DNA of 7,462 bases. Source: Betaproteobacteria bacterium RIFCSPLOWO2_02_FULL_68_150. GTDB lineage: Bacteria > Pseudomonadota > Gammaproteobacteria > Burkholderiales > SG8-39. The notes under the pieces were generated by a model. It saw only the letters and a program-made list of their open reading frames with translations. It was not told the origin of the DNA and searched no databases. Position numbers and translations under genes: made by a program. Each line of letters starts with the position of its first letter. The stretch's first letter is position 1. Positions 1 through 7,065 of the stretch are shown here, one piece after another. Location: NCBI GenBank assembly GCA_001771975.1, contig MERE01000051.1, forward strand, positions 1 through 7,462. The letters are read 5' to 3'.

Positions 1-2398
1 CCACCTGGATGACGTGCTTGCGCAGCGTCTCCTTGCGCCGCCATAGCGCCAACTCGCTGTCGCTGATGAAACCGTGCTCGCGCGCCAGGGCGGCGGTATC
101 GACGCCGGAACGCGTCGCGAGCCGGCCGCTCTTCACCGCCTCGCGCAGCTTCTTCTCGATCGGCTCGCATTCGATGGTGGCGAGGAACGCCGCCTCGAGC
201 GCGCCCGTGACGTCGCTTTCGCCCCTGCCGACGTACATCCCTGCGGTGAGCCGTTCACGCGCCGCGCCCGGCTCGAGCACGATTTTCGCGCATCGGTGGT
301 TGTGGCGGTCCTTCGCCGGGCGGAACGGCGTGCCGAGCGGAAACACCACCCAGCGCAACAGCGCCCGCAGCGAGGGCACCGGGAAATTGGCGTAGATCGA
401 GTCGATCGCCTGCTGTGCCTGCCACAGCGCGTCGCGCACCGACCAGTGGATGAGCGGCAGGTCCTCCCGCTGGCGCCCCTGGTCCTCGTAGCGCTTCAGG
501 GTGGCCGAGATCAGATACATCATCGACAGCACGTCGCCCAGGCGCGCGGAGATCTTCTCCTTGCGCTTGAGCGCGCCGCCCATGGCGAGCATCGCCATGT
601 CGGCGAGGAACGCGAACGCGGCCGACAGATGCCCTACGCGCTGGTAGTAGCGCCTCATCTCGGGCGCCGCGCCGCGCGGCACCGGAGCGAGCCGCGAGCC
701 GGTGAGGCTGTGCACGAAAGCGCGCACGCCGTTCGCGATCGTGTGGCCGAAGTGCGAGGTGAAGGCGTCGTCGAATTCGCGCGAGGCTTCTGCCCCCTGC
801 AGTTCCTTGGCGGCGCGCATCTCGCGCAGCACGTAGGGATGGCAGCGGATCGCGCCCTGGCCGAAGATGATCAGGCTCCTCGTCAGGATGTTGGCGCCCT
901 CGACCGTGATGCCGACCGGAATCACCTGATAGCCGCGCCCGACGTAGTTGTTCGGCCCGAGGCAGATGCCCTTGCCGCCGTGGATGTCCATCGAGTCGTT
1001 GACGATCTCGCGGATGCGCTCGGTCATGTGGTACTTGGCGATGGCCGAGATCACGGAGGGTTTCTCGCCCGCGTCGACCGCGCCCGCGGTCATGACGCGC
1101 GTCGCGTCCATCAGGTAGCAGTTGGCGGCGATGCGGCCGAGCGCTTCCTCGACGCCCTCGAGCCTGCCGATCGGGGTGCGGAACTGGCTGCGCACGCGCG
1201 CATAGGCGCCGGTGTAGCGCGCCAGCGCCTTGGCGCCGCCCACCGAGGAGGTCGGCAGCGAGATCGAGCGGCCCGCGGCGAGGCAGTTCATCAGCATCAT
1301 CCAGCCCTTGCCGGCGTAGTCCTTGCCGCCGATGATCCAGTCGATCGGCATGAAGACGTCCTTGCCGCGCGTAGGGCCGTTCTGGAACGCGGCATTGAGC
1401 GGCAGATGCCGGCGGCCGATGTCCACCCCTGGCGTGTGCGCCGGTACCAGCGCGCAGGTGATGCCGAGGTCGTCCCTGTCGCCCAGCAGGTGTTCCGGAT
1501 CGTAGAGCCGGAACGCGAGCCCGATGAGCGACGCCACCGGGCCGAGCGTGATGTAGCGCTTGTCCCAGGTGACGCGCATGCCGAGCACTTCCTTGCCCTG
1601 CCAGAGACCCCTGCACACGACGCCGTAGTCCGGAATCGAAGCCGCGTCCGAGCCCGCCTCGGGACTCGTCAGCGCGAAGCACGGCACCTCCTGGCCCCTG
1701 GCGAGTCGCGGCAGGTAGTGGTTCTTCTGCTCCTCGGTGCCGTAATGCAGCAGCAGTTCCGCCGGGCCGAGCGAGTTCGGCACCATCACCGACACCGCGA
1801 GCGTGTTCGAACGGGTGGAAAGTTTCATCACCACCGCCGAGTGCGCGAGCGCCGAGAATCCCAGCCCGCCGTATTGCTTCGGGATGATCATGCCGAGAAA
1901 GCCCTTGTCCTTGAGGACCTGCCAGACGCGCGGCGGCAGATCGAAGCGTTCGTGGGTGACTTCCCAGTCGTTCACCATGGTGCAGACGTCCTCGCAGGGC
2001 CCGTCGAGGAAGGCCTGTTCCTCCGGCGTCAGCCTGGGCTCCGGGATCGCGAGCAGCTTGTCCCAGTCCGGGCGTCCCGAGAACAGATCGGCGTCCCACC
2101 AGATCGTGCCGGCGTCGATCGCCTCCTTTTCCGTGCTCGACATGTCGGGCAGGATGCGGCGATAGATGGCGAGGATCGGGTCGCTCACGATCCAGCGGCG
2201 CAGAACGCGCAGATTGAGCACTGCCGCCCCGGCGACCCAGAGCACCGCGAGCACGACATTGGCGGTTGCGCCGAAGCCAGCGACGGCGCTCAGGACCGCG
2301 GCGAGCGCGCCGCCCGCAACCGTCCAGGCGATGATCGGTGCCTGCAGGTAGCCGAGCACGAGGAAGGCTGCGACGGCGGCGAGGAAGAATCCGAGCAT
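1..2398 (-). CDS. fadE: FadE-type acyl-CoA dehydrogenase, C-terminus cut by the window edge
   Basis: This enzyme carries out the first step of fatty-acid beta-oxidation, the FAD-dependent dehydrogenation of acyl-CoA to trans-2-enoyl-CoA, probably at the inner membrane. 799 codons are visible with no stop before the left edge; E. coli FadE is 814 residues, so only a short C-terminal tail should be missing. Residues 1-62 form two hydrophobic segments, as in E. coli FadE. The acyl-CoA dehydrogenase core follows, with the flavin/substrate motif LTSPEAGSD at 243-251, then FQNGPTRGKDVF, and ITVEGANILTR, whose Glu500 aligns with the catalytic base of E. coli FadE (Glu497). From about residue 510 onward it matches the FadE-specific C-terminal domain (DUF1974). 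The ATG at 2398 is preceded by GGAGGT four bases upstream. It lies 23 bases after the stop of the TetR regulator and is probably cotranscribed with it. The long open frames overlapping it in other frames are shadows. Family identity is near certain; substrate chain length is inferred. Confidence 0.96.
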   Translation of the reverse strand, partial: MLGFFLAAVAAFLVLGYLQAPIIAWTVAGGALAAVLSAVAGFGATANVVLAVLWVAGAAVLNLRVLRRWIVSDPILAIYRRILPDMSSTEKEAIDAGTIWWDADLFSGRPDWDKLLAIPEPRLTPEEQAFLDGPCEDVCTMVNDWEVTHERFDLPPRVWQVLKDKGFLGMIIPKQYGGLGFSALAHSAVVMKLSTRSNTLAVSVMVPNSLGPAELLLHYGTEEQKNHYLPRLARGQEVPCFALTSPEAGSDAASIPDYGVVCRGLWQGKEVLGMRVTWDKRYITLGPVASLIGLAFRLYDPEHLLGDRDDLGITCALVPAHTPGVDIGRRHLPLNAAFQNGPTRGKDVFMPIDWIIGGKDYAGKGWMMLMNCLAAGRSISLPTSSVGGAKALARYTGAYARVRSQFRTPIGRLEGVEEALGRIAANCYLMDATRVMTAGAVDAGEKPSVISAIAKYHMTERIREIVNDSMDIHGGKGICLGPNNYVGRGYQVIPVGITVEGANILTRSLIIFGQGAIRCHPYVLREMRAAKELQGAEASREFDDAFTSHFGHTIANGVRAFVHSLTGSRLAPVPRGAAPEMRRYYQRVGHLSAAFAFLADMAMLAMGGALKRKEKISARLGDVLSMMYLISATLKRYEDQGRQREDLPLIHWSVRDALWQAQQAIDSIYANFPVPSLRALLRWVVFPLGTPFRPAKDRHNHRCAKIVLEPGAARERLTAGMYVGRGESDVTGALEAAFLATIECEPIEKKLREAVKSGRLATRSGVDTAALAREHGFISDSELALWRRKETLRKHVIQV

Positions 2399-2402
2399 GG
2401 TG

Positions 2403-2408
2403 ACCTCC
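2403..2408 (-). promoter_or_regulatory. Ribosome binding site of fadE
   Basis: Read on the minus strand this is GGAGGT, followed by CACC and the ATG at 2398. It is a near-perfect Shine-Dalgarno sequence inside the 23-base gap after the regulator's TGA. It fixes the fadE start and suggests strong independent translation within a shared transcript. Confidence 0.8.
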
Positions 2409-2421
2409 GCTTCGGCGGCGC

Positions 2422-3111
2422 TCAGGCCGCTTTCTTGACCGTGGACCCGCAGCGCAGCGGGGCAAGCAGCCCGGCCTCGAGAAACGCGGCAAGGCGCTCT
2501 TCGAGCAGCTTGGCGTCGTAGCGATCCTCGGGCTTGCAGCCGGCGATGAGCTGCACCGTGTCGGTGGCGGCCAGCGTGTAGGCGAGGGTGCCGAACATGA
2601 AATGCATTCGCCAGTTGAGCTCTTCGCGCGGCAGCTCGGGCAGCGCGCGCTCGAACGCCGCCTTGTAGCGCTCCATCGCCGGCGCGTAGAGCTGGCCGAT
2701 CAGGCTGCGGATCGGCTTCGAGGGCTCGGTGTAGGCGCGGCCCAGCAGGCGGATGAAATTGCGCCCGCCGCCCCGCGCATCGCCGATCATCGCGAGCGAG
2801 GCGCGCAGAAAGGCGCGGATGATGCGCTCGGGCGTGGGCGCACCACCGGCAGAAGCCTTTTCCAGGCGCTCCAGCTCGGCGATGCGCTCGGCGTTCATCG
2901 GGTCGAGGCGGCGCCTGAACACCGCCTCGATGAGCGCGTCCTTGGAGCCGAAGTGATAGTTGACCGCGGCGAGGTTGGCGCCCGCCTTCGAGGTCAGCAG
3001 GCGCATCGAGGTGCCCTCGAAGCCGTGCTGCATGAACAGCTCTTCGGCAGCATCGAGAATGCGGGTGCGGGTTTCGTGCTGGGGCTTGAGCGCGCGCAGC
3101 CTGGCGGTCAT
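2422..3111 (-). CDS. TetR-family transcriptional regulator, PsrA-like (fatty-acid responsive repressor)
   Basis: A 229-residue DNA-binding repressor. The N-terminal TetR domain has a helix-turn-helix at about residues 34-54, with the stretch TSKAGANLAAVNYHFGSKDA at 40-59. That stretch is almost the same as in Pseudomonas PsrA, which controls beta-oxidation genes and is released by long-chain fatty acid or acyl-CoA. The C-terminal ligand-binding half (about 80-215) resembles the PsrA-type C-terminal domain. The ATG at 3111 gives the normal short N-terminal arm; no good Shine-Dalgarno precedes it. It is first in a two-gene unit with fadE, so fadE is its obvious target. Its promoter and a matching palindrome lie just upstream, pointing to autoregulation. 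In Betaproteobacteria a TetR regulator called FadP fills the PsrA role. I cannot tell which name fits, so I give no symbol. The TetR call is very sure; the fatty-acid role is inferred from sequence resemblance plus context. Confidence 0.93.
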   Translation of the reverse strand: MTARLRALKPQHETRTRILDAAEELFMQHGFEGTSMRLLTSKAGANLAAVNYHFGSKDALIEAVFRRRLDPMNAERIAELERLEKASAGGAPTPERIIRAFLRASLAMIGDARGGGRNFIRLLGRAYTEPSKPIRSLIGQLYAPAMERYKAAFERALPELPREELNWRMHFMFGTLAYTLAATDTVQLIAGCKPEDRYDAKLLEERLAAFLEAGLLAPLRCGSTVKKAA

Positions 3112-3126
3112 GGCGGTGGTCTTCGA

Positions 3127-3144
3127 TTAAAACGAACGTTTGAA
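3127..3144. promoter_or_regulatory. Putative operator for the PsrA-like regulator
   Basis: The 18 bases TTAAAACGAACGTTTGAA form an imperfect palindrome: arms TT-A-AAACG and CGTTT-G-AA around a central AA. Seven of nine base pairs are symmetric. It contains AAAAC-N4-GTTTG, which matches the published Pseudomonas PsrA consensus G/CAAAC(N2-4)GTTTG/C except for the first base. It touches the last base of the -10 element of the regulator promoter and covers the expected start point, so binding would block transcription of the regulator and fadE. Binding by this protein is inferred. Confidence 0.68.
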
Positions 3145-3172
3145 TGTTAGGCAAGCTGCCGCCGGCCGTCAA
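3144..3172 (-). promoter_or_regulatory. Sigma-70-type promoter of the regulator-fadE unit
   Basis: On the minus strand, TTGACG (3172-3167) and TAACAT (3149-3144) are separated by exactly 17 bases. The expected start is near 3137, about 25 bases before the regulator's ATG and inside the palindrome at 3127-3144. Five of six bases match the -35 consensus and four of six the -10. Confidence 0.7.
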
Positions 3173-3211
3173 GCGGTTCGCCGGCTGCCGCAAGCCAAGG
3201 CAACGCGGCAG

Positions 3212-3218
3212 TTAGAAT
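3212..3218 (+). promoter_or_regulatory. Candidate -10 element for the Atm1-type exporter, short leader
   Basis: TTAGAAT, containing the -10-like TAGAAT at 3213-3218, is the only AT-rich element before the exporter gene. It lies just 11 bases before the ATG at 3230, so the transcript would begin about 5 bases ahead of the start codon. No good -35 hexamer is visible at the proper distance (3190-3195 reads GCAAGC). The call is tentative. Confidence 0.35.
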
Positions 3219-3229
3219 CCGCCCCTCGC

Positions 3230-5056
3230 ATGGCCAGTCACGGACACGGCAGAGCCACCCCCACGCAGCCCCTGCGCGGCACCGAGTGGCGCGCGGTCGC
3301 GGTGCTGGTGCCGTACCTGCTCGAGTACCGCTGGCGCGTGCTGCTCGCGCTCGTGTGCCTGGTCAGCGCGAAACTCACCAACGTCGGCGTGCCGCTCGTG
3401 ATGAAGGAGGTCGTCGACGCGCTCGACCCGCAGATCGCGGCGGTGGCGGTGCCGGTGGCGCTGCTCGCGATCTACGGCTGCTTGAGGTTCTCGACCACCC
3501 TCTTCGCCGAGCTGCGCGACGTCGTCTTCGTGCGCGTGATCCAGCGCGCCATCCGCCGCGTCGCGCTCGGCGTGTTCCGCCACCTGCACAGCCTGTCGCT
3601 CAGGTTTCACCTCGAGCGCCAGACCGGCGGCATGACGCGCGACATCGAGCGCGGCACGCGCGGCATCTCCTCGCTGCTCAACTACATGATCTTTTCGATC
3701 ATCCCGGTGATCCTCGAGTTCGCGCTGGTGGCCGCGGTGCTGATCGGCAAGTTCGACTGGCGCTTCGCCGCGATCACCTTCGGCGCCGTGGCCGTGTACA
3801 TCGGCTTCACCATCGCGATCACCGAGTGGCGCATGGAATTCCGCCGCCGCGCCAACGAGCTCGACTCGCGCGCCAACACGCGCGCCATCGACAGCCTGCT
3901 CAACTACGAGACGGTCAAGTATTTCGGCAACGAGGAGTTCGAGGCGCGCCGCTACGACGAGAACCTGCGCAAGTACGAGTCGGCGGCAGTCAAGACCGAG
4001 GCCTCGCTCGGGCTGCTCAACATCGGCCAGAGCCTGATCATCGCCGCCGCGGTCACCGGACTCATGCTGCTCACCGCCGAGGGCGTGTCGGCGGGAACGT
4101 TCACGCTGGGCGACCTGGTGCTGGTGAACGGCCTGCTGATCCAGCTCTATATCCCGCTCAACTTCCTCGGCATGGTGTACCGCGAGATCAAGCAGTCGCT
4201 GCTCGACATGGACCGCATGTTCGGCCTGCTCACCGCGAACCGCGAGGTCGAGGACCGGCCGGGGGCGCCGCCGCTGCCGCCTGGCCCGGCGATGGTCGAG
4301 TTCCGCGCCGTCGATTTCGACTACGAGCCGGCGCGGCGCATCCTGCATGGCGTGAGCTTCACGATTCCCGCCGGCCGGCGCGTCGCCGTGGTCGGGCATT
4401 CGGGCTCGGGCAAGTCCACGCTCGCACGCCTGCTGTACCGCTTCTACGACGTCACGCGCGGCGCGATCCTGGTCAACGGCGCCGACATCCGCACGCTGCA
4501 GCAGCAAAGCTTGCGCGGCGCGATCGGCATCGTGCCGCAGGACACGGTGCTGTTCAACGACACCATCCGCTACAACATCCACTATGGGCGGCCCGAGGCG
4601 AGCGACGCCGAGGTGATCGAAGCGGCGCGGGCCGCGCACATCCACGACTTCATCGAGACGCTGCCCGCCGGCTACGAGTCGACGGTCGGCGAGCGCGGGC
4701 TCAAGCTCTCGGGCGGCGAGAAGCAGCGCGTCGCGATCGCGCGCGCACTGCTCAAGAACCCCCGCATCCTGATCTTCGACGAAGCCACCTCGGCGCTCGA
4801 TTCCACGTCGGAAAAGGCGATCCAGGCGGAGCTCGAGCGCATCGCCGTGGGCCGTACCACGCTGGTGATCGCACACCGCCTCTCGACCATCATGGACGCG
4901 GACCAGATCCTGGTGCTCTCGGGCGGGCGCATCATCGAGCGTGGCACGCACCGGGAACTGCTCGAGGCGGGCGGCGAATACGCGCGCATGTGGGCCCTGC
5001 AGCAGCAGGAGGAAGCGCGCGCGCAGGGGGTGGCAAGGCGTCCGCTCGCGGCCTAG
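3230..5056 (+). CDS. Atm1/ABCB7/HMT1-type ABC exporter half-transporter
   Basis: A 608-residue inner-membrane exporter with a fused membrane domain and ATPase domain, working as a homodimer. Residues about 35-320 hold the six-helix exporter region. They include family-typical stretches TRAIDSLLNYETVKYFGNE (217-235) and PLNFLGMVYREIKQSLLDMD, which mark the Atm1 group rather than MsbA or LapB types. The ATPase domain starts near residue 355: Walker A GHSGSGKST at 389-397 (Lys395), signature LSGGEKQR at 493-500, Walker B ending Asp517-Glu518, and switch His549. All catalytic positions are intact. Bacterial Atm1 proteins export glutathione conjugates or metal-glutathione species; the substrate here is inferred from family. 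I chose the ATG at 3230 (MASHGHG...) over an in-frame ATG at 3140, because the latter lies in the divergent regulator's operator and adds 30 unstructured Arg-rich residues. No strong ribosome site is visible. It is divergent from the PsrA-like gene across 118 bases. Confidence 0.95.
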   Translation: MASHGHGRATPTQPLRGTEWRAVAVLVPYLLEYRWRVLLALVCLVSAKLTNVGVPLVMKEVVDALDPQIAAVAVPVALLAIYGCLRFSTTLFAELRDVVFVRVIQRAIRRVALGVFRHLHSLSLRFHLERQTGGMTRDIERGTRGISSLLNYMIFSIIPVILEFALVAAVLIGKFDWRFAAITFGAVAVYIGFTIAITEWRMEFRRRANELDSRANTRAIDSLLNYETVKYFGNEEFEARRYDENLRKYESAAVKTEASLGLLNIGQSLIIAAAVTGLMLLTAEGVSAGTFTLGDLVLVNGLLIQLYIPLNFLGMVYREIKQSLLDMDRMFGLLTANREVEDRPGAPPLPPGPAMVEFRAVDFDYEPARRILHGVSFTIPAGRRVAVVGHSGSGKSTLARLLYRFYDVTRGAILVNGADIRTLQQQSLRGAIGIVPQDTVLFNDTIRYNIHYGRPEASDAEVIEAARAAHIHDFIETLPAGYESTVGERGLKLSGGEKQRVAIARALLKNPRILIFDEATSALDSTSEKAIQAELERIAVGRTTLVIAHRLSTIMDADQILVLSGGRIIERGTHRELLEAGGEYARMWALQQQEEARAQGVARRPLAA

Positions 5057-5119
5057 CCGGAGCAGCCGGCGGCAACTCTCAGGTATTTTCGAGAATTCGC
5101 GCTTATCACGTTATTTTCG

Positions 5120-5149
5120 TTGCATTCTCCAAAAAACTTGCTTTACACT
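5120..5149 (+). promoter_or_regulatory. Putative promoter of pbpG
   Basis: TTGCAT at 5120-5125 and TACACT at 5144-5149 are separated by 18 bases, inside the only clearly AT-richer stretch nearby (about 5083-5150). A start near 5156 would leave a leader of about 20 bases before the ATG at 5176. This suggests pbpG has its own promoter rather than depending on read-through from the exporter. Confidence 0.55.
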
Positions 5150-5175
5150 CGCGCAAACTCGAAACCGCTCAGGGT

Positions 5176-6075
5176 ATGCAATCCACGCCACGCGAGCTGC
5201 ACCACCTCGAAAAGATCGTCGCCGTCGTCGCACTGCTCGCCGTGCTCGCGCTCAGCTTCGGCTTCGCGCAGGCCGCCGGTCCGCGCAAGAAGGCCGCCGC
5301 CGATGTTCACGAACCGCACAGGGTGCCGCTGCGCTCGGCCGTGGTACTGGTGCAGGACACCGCCAACGGCGAGACGCTGCTGGCGAAGAATCCCGGCGCG
5401 GTGATGCCGATCGCCTCGATCACCAAGCTGATGACGGCGATGGTGGTGCTCGACAGTCAGCTCGAGCTGTCGCAACGCATCGTCATCAGCGGTGACGATC
5501 TGGATTATCTGAAGGGAACCGGTTCGCGCCTGCGTCCGGGAAGCGTCCTGACCCGCGACGAGCTGCTGCTGCTCGCGCTGATGGCCTCGGAGAACCGGGC
5601 GGCCGCGGCGCTTGCGCGCACCTTCCCGGGCGGAAGCGACGCCTTCGTCGCCGCGATGAACGCCAAGGCGCGCGTACTCAGCATGCGGGACACACGCTTT
5701 GAGGACGCAACCGGGCTCAATTCCGCCAACGTGTCGAGCGCTCAGGATCTGGCGCGCTTGGTCATTGCGGCGCACCAGTATCCGCGGATCCGCGACTACT
5801 CGACGCGCAACAGCGCCACCGTGCAGGCGCTCGGCCGGCCGCTCGCCTACCGCAACACCAATGGGCTGGTGCGCGACGCCAAATGGGAGATCGGGCTTTC
5901 CAAGACCGGATTCATCGCCGAGGCCGGGCGCTGCCTCGTGATGCAGGTGCGCATGGCCCAGAAGGACATGGTCGTGGTGCTGCTCGATTCCTGGGGCAAG
6001 TACTCGCGCATCGGGGACGCCAACCGCATCAGGAAGTGGCTCGAGACGAGCGCCGCCCTGGCGCGCCGCGGCTAG
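5176..6075 (+). CDS. pbpG: D-alanyl-D-alanine endopeptidase, PBP7 type
   Basis: A 299-residue periplasmic serine peptidase of the low-molecular-weight penicillin-binding protein class (peptidase family S11). PBP7 cleaves D,D cross-links between peptidoglycan stem peptides during wall remodelling. Residues 1-33 form a Sec signal peptide with a hydrophobic core at 14-30 and probable cleavage after AQA at 31-33. The three active-site motifs are intact: SITK with Ser81 and Lys84, SEN at 138-140, and KTG at 243-245. The surrounding stretches PIASITKLMTAMVVLD and LLLALMASENRAAA are nearly those of E. coli PbpG (310 residues). The ATG at 5176 is the only ATG giving a proper signal peptide. AGGG stands unusually close to it, one base away, so its ribosome site is weak. 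The same frame happens to be open far upstream through the exporter gene, which is coincidence. egtD follows closely. Confidence 0.95.
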   Translation: MQSTPRELHHLEKIVAVVALLAVLALSFGFAQAAGPRKKAAADVHEPHRVPLRSAVVLVQDTANGETLLAKNPGAVMPIASITKLMTAMVVLDSQLELSQRIVISGDDLDYLKGTGSRLRPGSVLTRDELLLLALMASENRAAAALARTFPGGSDAFVAAMNAKARVLSMRDTRFEDATGLNSANVSSAQDLARLVIAAHQYPRIRDYSTRNSATVQALGRPLAYRNTNGLVRDAKWEIGLSKTGFIAEAGRCLVMQVRMAQKDMVVVLLDSWGKYSRIGDANRIRKWLETSAALARRG

Positions 6076-6079
6076 CGCG

Positions 6080-6105
6080 CCGCGCCCGGAAGCTCCCGGG
6101 CGCGG
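6080..6105 (+). other. Strong GC hairpin at the pbpG/egtD junction
   Basis: CCGCGCCCGG (6080-6089) pairs perfectly with CCGGGCGCGG (6096-6105) around the six-base loop AAGCTC. It begins four bases after the pbpG stop codon. No run of T follows, so it is not a standard intrinsic terminator. It may cause partial termination, protect the pbpG mRNA end, or affect egtD translation, since it ends 17 bases before the candidate GTG start at 6123. Confidence 0.6.
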
Positions 6106-6122
6106 TCCGGTTCTACGGCGCC

Positions 6123-7055
6123 GTGGTCGCGGCGGACAGCCTCCGTGAGGACGTGATCGCCGGGTTGTCGCTGCCGCAGAAGACCCTTTCCCCCAAGTAC
6201 TTCTACGATGCCACGGGCAGCCGGCTGTTCGACGCCATCTGCCGCTTGCGCGAGTACTATCCGACGCGCTGCGAGCTGGCGCTGACGCGGCGCAACCTCG
6301 AGGACATCGCGCGGTTCACGGGCCGCGGCGCCGAGCTGATCGAATACGGCAGCGGGGCGAGCGTCAAGACGCGCCTGCTGCTGGGCGCACTGCGGCCGGC
6401 GGCTTACGTGCCGGTCGACATTTCCGAGGCCGCGCTGCAGGGGGCCGCCGGGCGCCTCGCGCGCGAGTTCCCCTGGCTCGAGCTGCACGCGGTGGTGGGC
6501 GATTTCATGCAGCCGCTCCGGCTGCCGGTGTACCGCAGGCGCAGCAGGCGCCGCCGGGTGGTCTATTTTCCCGGTTCGACCATCGGCAACCTCACACCCG
6601 AGGAGGCGCACGCGTTCCTGCGGATGACGCGCGGCCAGGTGGGCGCGCGGGGCGCGATGCTGGTGGGCGTCGACCTGAAGAAGGACGCCAACATCCTGCA
6701 CGCGGCCTACAACGACGCCCGGGGCGTGACCGCGGCTTTCAACCTCAACCTGCTGGCGCGCATCAATCGCGAACTGGGCGGCGATTTCGACCTGCGGCGC
6801 TTCGCGCACTATGCGTTCTACAACGCGGCGCTGGGGCGAATCGAGATGCACCTCGTGTCGCTCGCGAAGCAGACGGTCGCGATCGGCGGACACCGCTTCG
6901 GCTTCGACACCGGCGAGTCGATCCACACCGAGAATTCCTGCAAGTACTCGGTCGAGGAGTTCAGGACCCTTGCGCTGGCGGCGGGCTTTCGCAGCGAGCG
7001 GGTGTGGCTGGACGCGAAGCGCTATTTCGCCCTGTTCGGCCTGGTCGCCAGCTAG
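6123..7055 (+). CDS. egtD: L-histidine N-alpha-methyltransferase (ergothioneine biosynthesis)
   Basis: This SAM-dependent enzyme trimethylates the histidine alpha-amino group to hercynine, the first step to the thiol antioxidant ergothioneine. From the GTG at 6123 it is 310 residues; mycobacterial EgtD is 321. Key residues known from M. smegmatis EgtD are present: Tyr28 in KYFYDATGS (Tyr39 there), Tyr45 in REYYPTR (Tyr56), Asn156 in STIGNL (Asn166), and Glu270 and Ser272 in TENSCKYS (Glu282, Ser284). The SAM-site glycines lie in ELIEYGSGASVKTR. The start is uncertain: the frame has no ATG after 5883, which would overlap pbpG by 193 bases. A GTG at 6036 would overlap pbpG by 40 bases and give 339 residues with an Arg-rich extension. 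GTG 6123 begins where the mycobacterial alignment begins, but has no clear ribosome site. No egtB is visible in the window. Function is well supported; the N-terminus is not. Confidence 0.9.
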   Translation: MVAADSLREDVIAGLSLPQKTLSPKYFYDATGSRLFDAICRLREYYPTRCELALTRRNLEDIARFTGRGAELIEYGSGASVKTRLLLGALRPAAYVPVDISEAALQGAAGRLAREFPWLELHAVVGDFMQPLRLPVYRRRSRRRRVVYFPGSTIGNLTPEEAHAFLRMTRGQVGARGAMLVGVDLKKDANILHAAYNDARGVTAAFNLNLLARINRELGGDFDLRRFAHYAFYNAALGRIEMHLVSLAKQTVAIGGHRFGFDTGESIHTENSCKYSVEEFRTLALAAGFRSERVWLDAKRYFALFGLVAS

Positions 7056-7065
7056 CCCGATCGGG

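Noticed and set aside
74..2521. An 815-codon plus-strand open frame opposite fadE, with a similar minus-strand open frame at 255-2492
   Set aside because: Both translate to Arg/His/Ala-rich low-order sequence with no motif, whereas the remaining minus-strand frame gives a full FadE with catalytic residues. Long shadow frames are expected in GC-rich codon-biased genes.
3140..3229. In-frame upstream ATG for the exporter at 3140
   Set aside because: It lies within the regulator's operator and promoter and would add 30 residues with no family counterpart and no ribosome site.
3212..4951. A 579-codon minus-strand open frame opposite the exporter
   Set aside because: The translation is rich in Asp, His, Arg and Val with no domain, mirroring the codon bias of the Atm1-type gene on the other strand.
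5056..5070. Small hairpin GCCGG-AGCAG-CCGGC right at the exporter stop codon, considered as a terminator
   Set aside because: The stem is only five base pairs and no T-run follows. In this base composition it is expected by chance.
5084..5119. Direct repeat TATTTTCG at 5084-5091 and 5112-5119, 28 bases apart, upstream of pbpG
   Set aside because: Two copies of an 8-base AT-rich word in a promoter region, without symmetry or a candidate binding protein, are too little to call an operator.
3286..5175. Open frame continuous with pbpG and extending upstream through the exporter gene
   Set aside because: Only the part from 5176 has the signal peptide and PBP7 sequence. The upstream part is out-of-frame reading of the exporter and not a fusion protein.
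5883..6122. ATG at 5883 as the start of egtD
   Set aside because: It would overlap pbpG by 193 bases, through its KTG region, and the added residues are a frame-shifted reading of pbpG.
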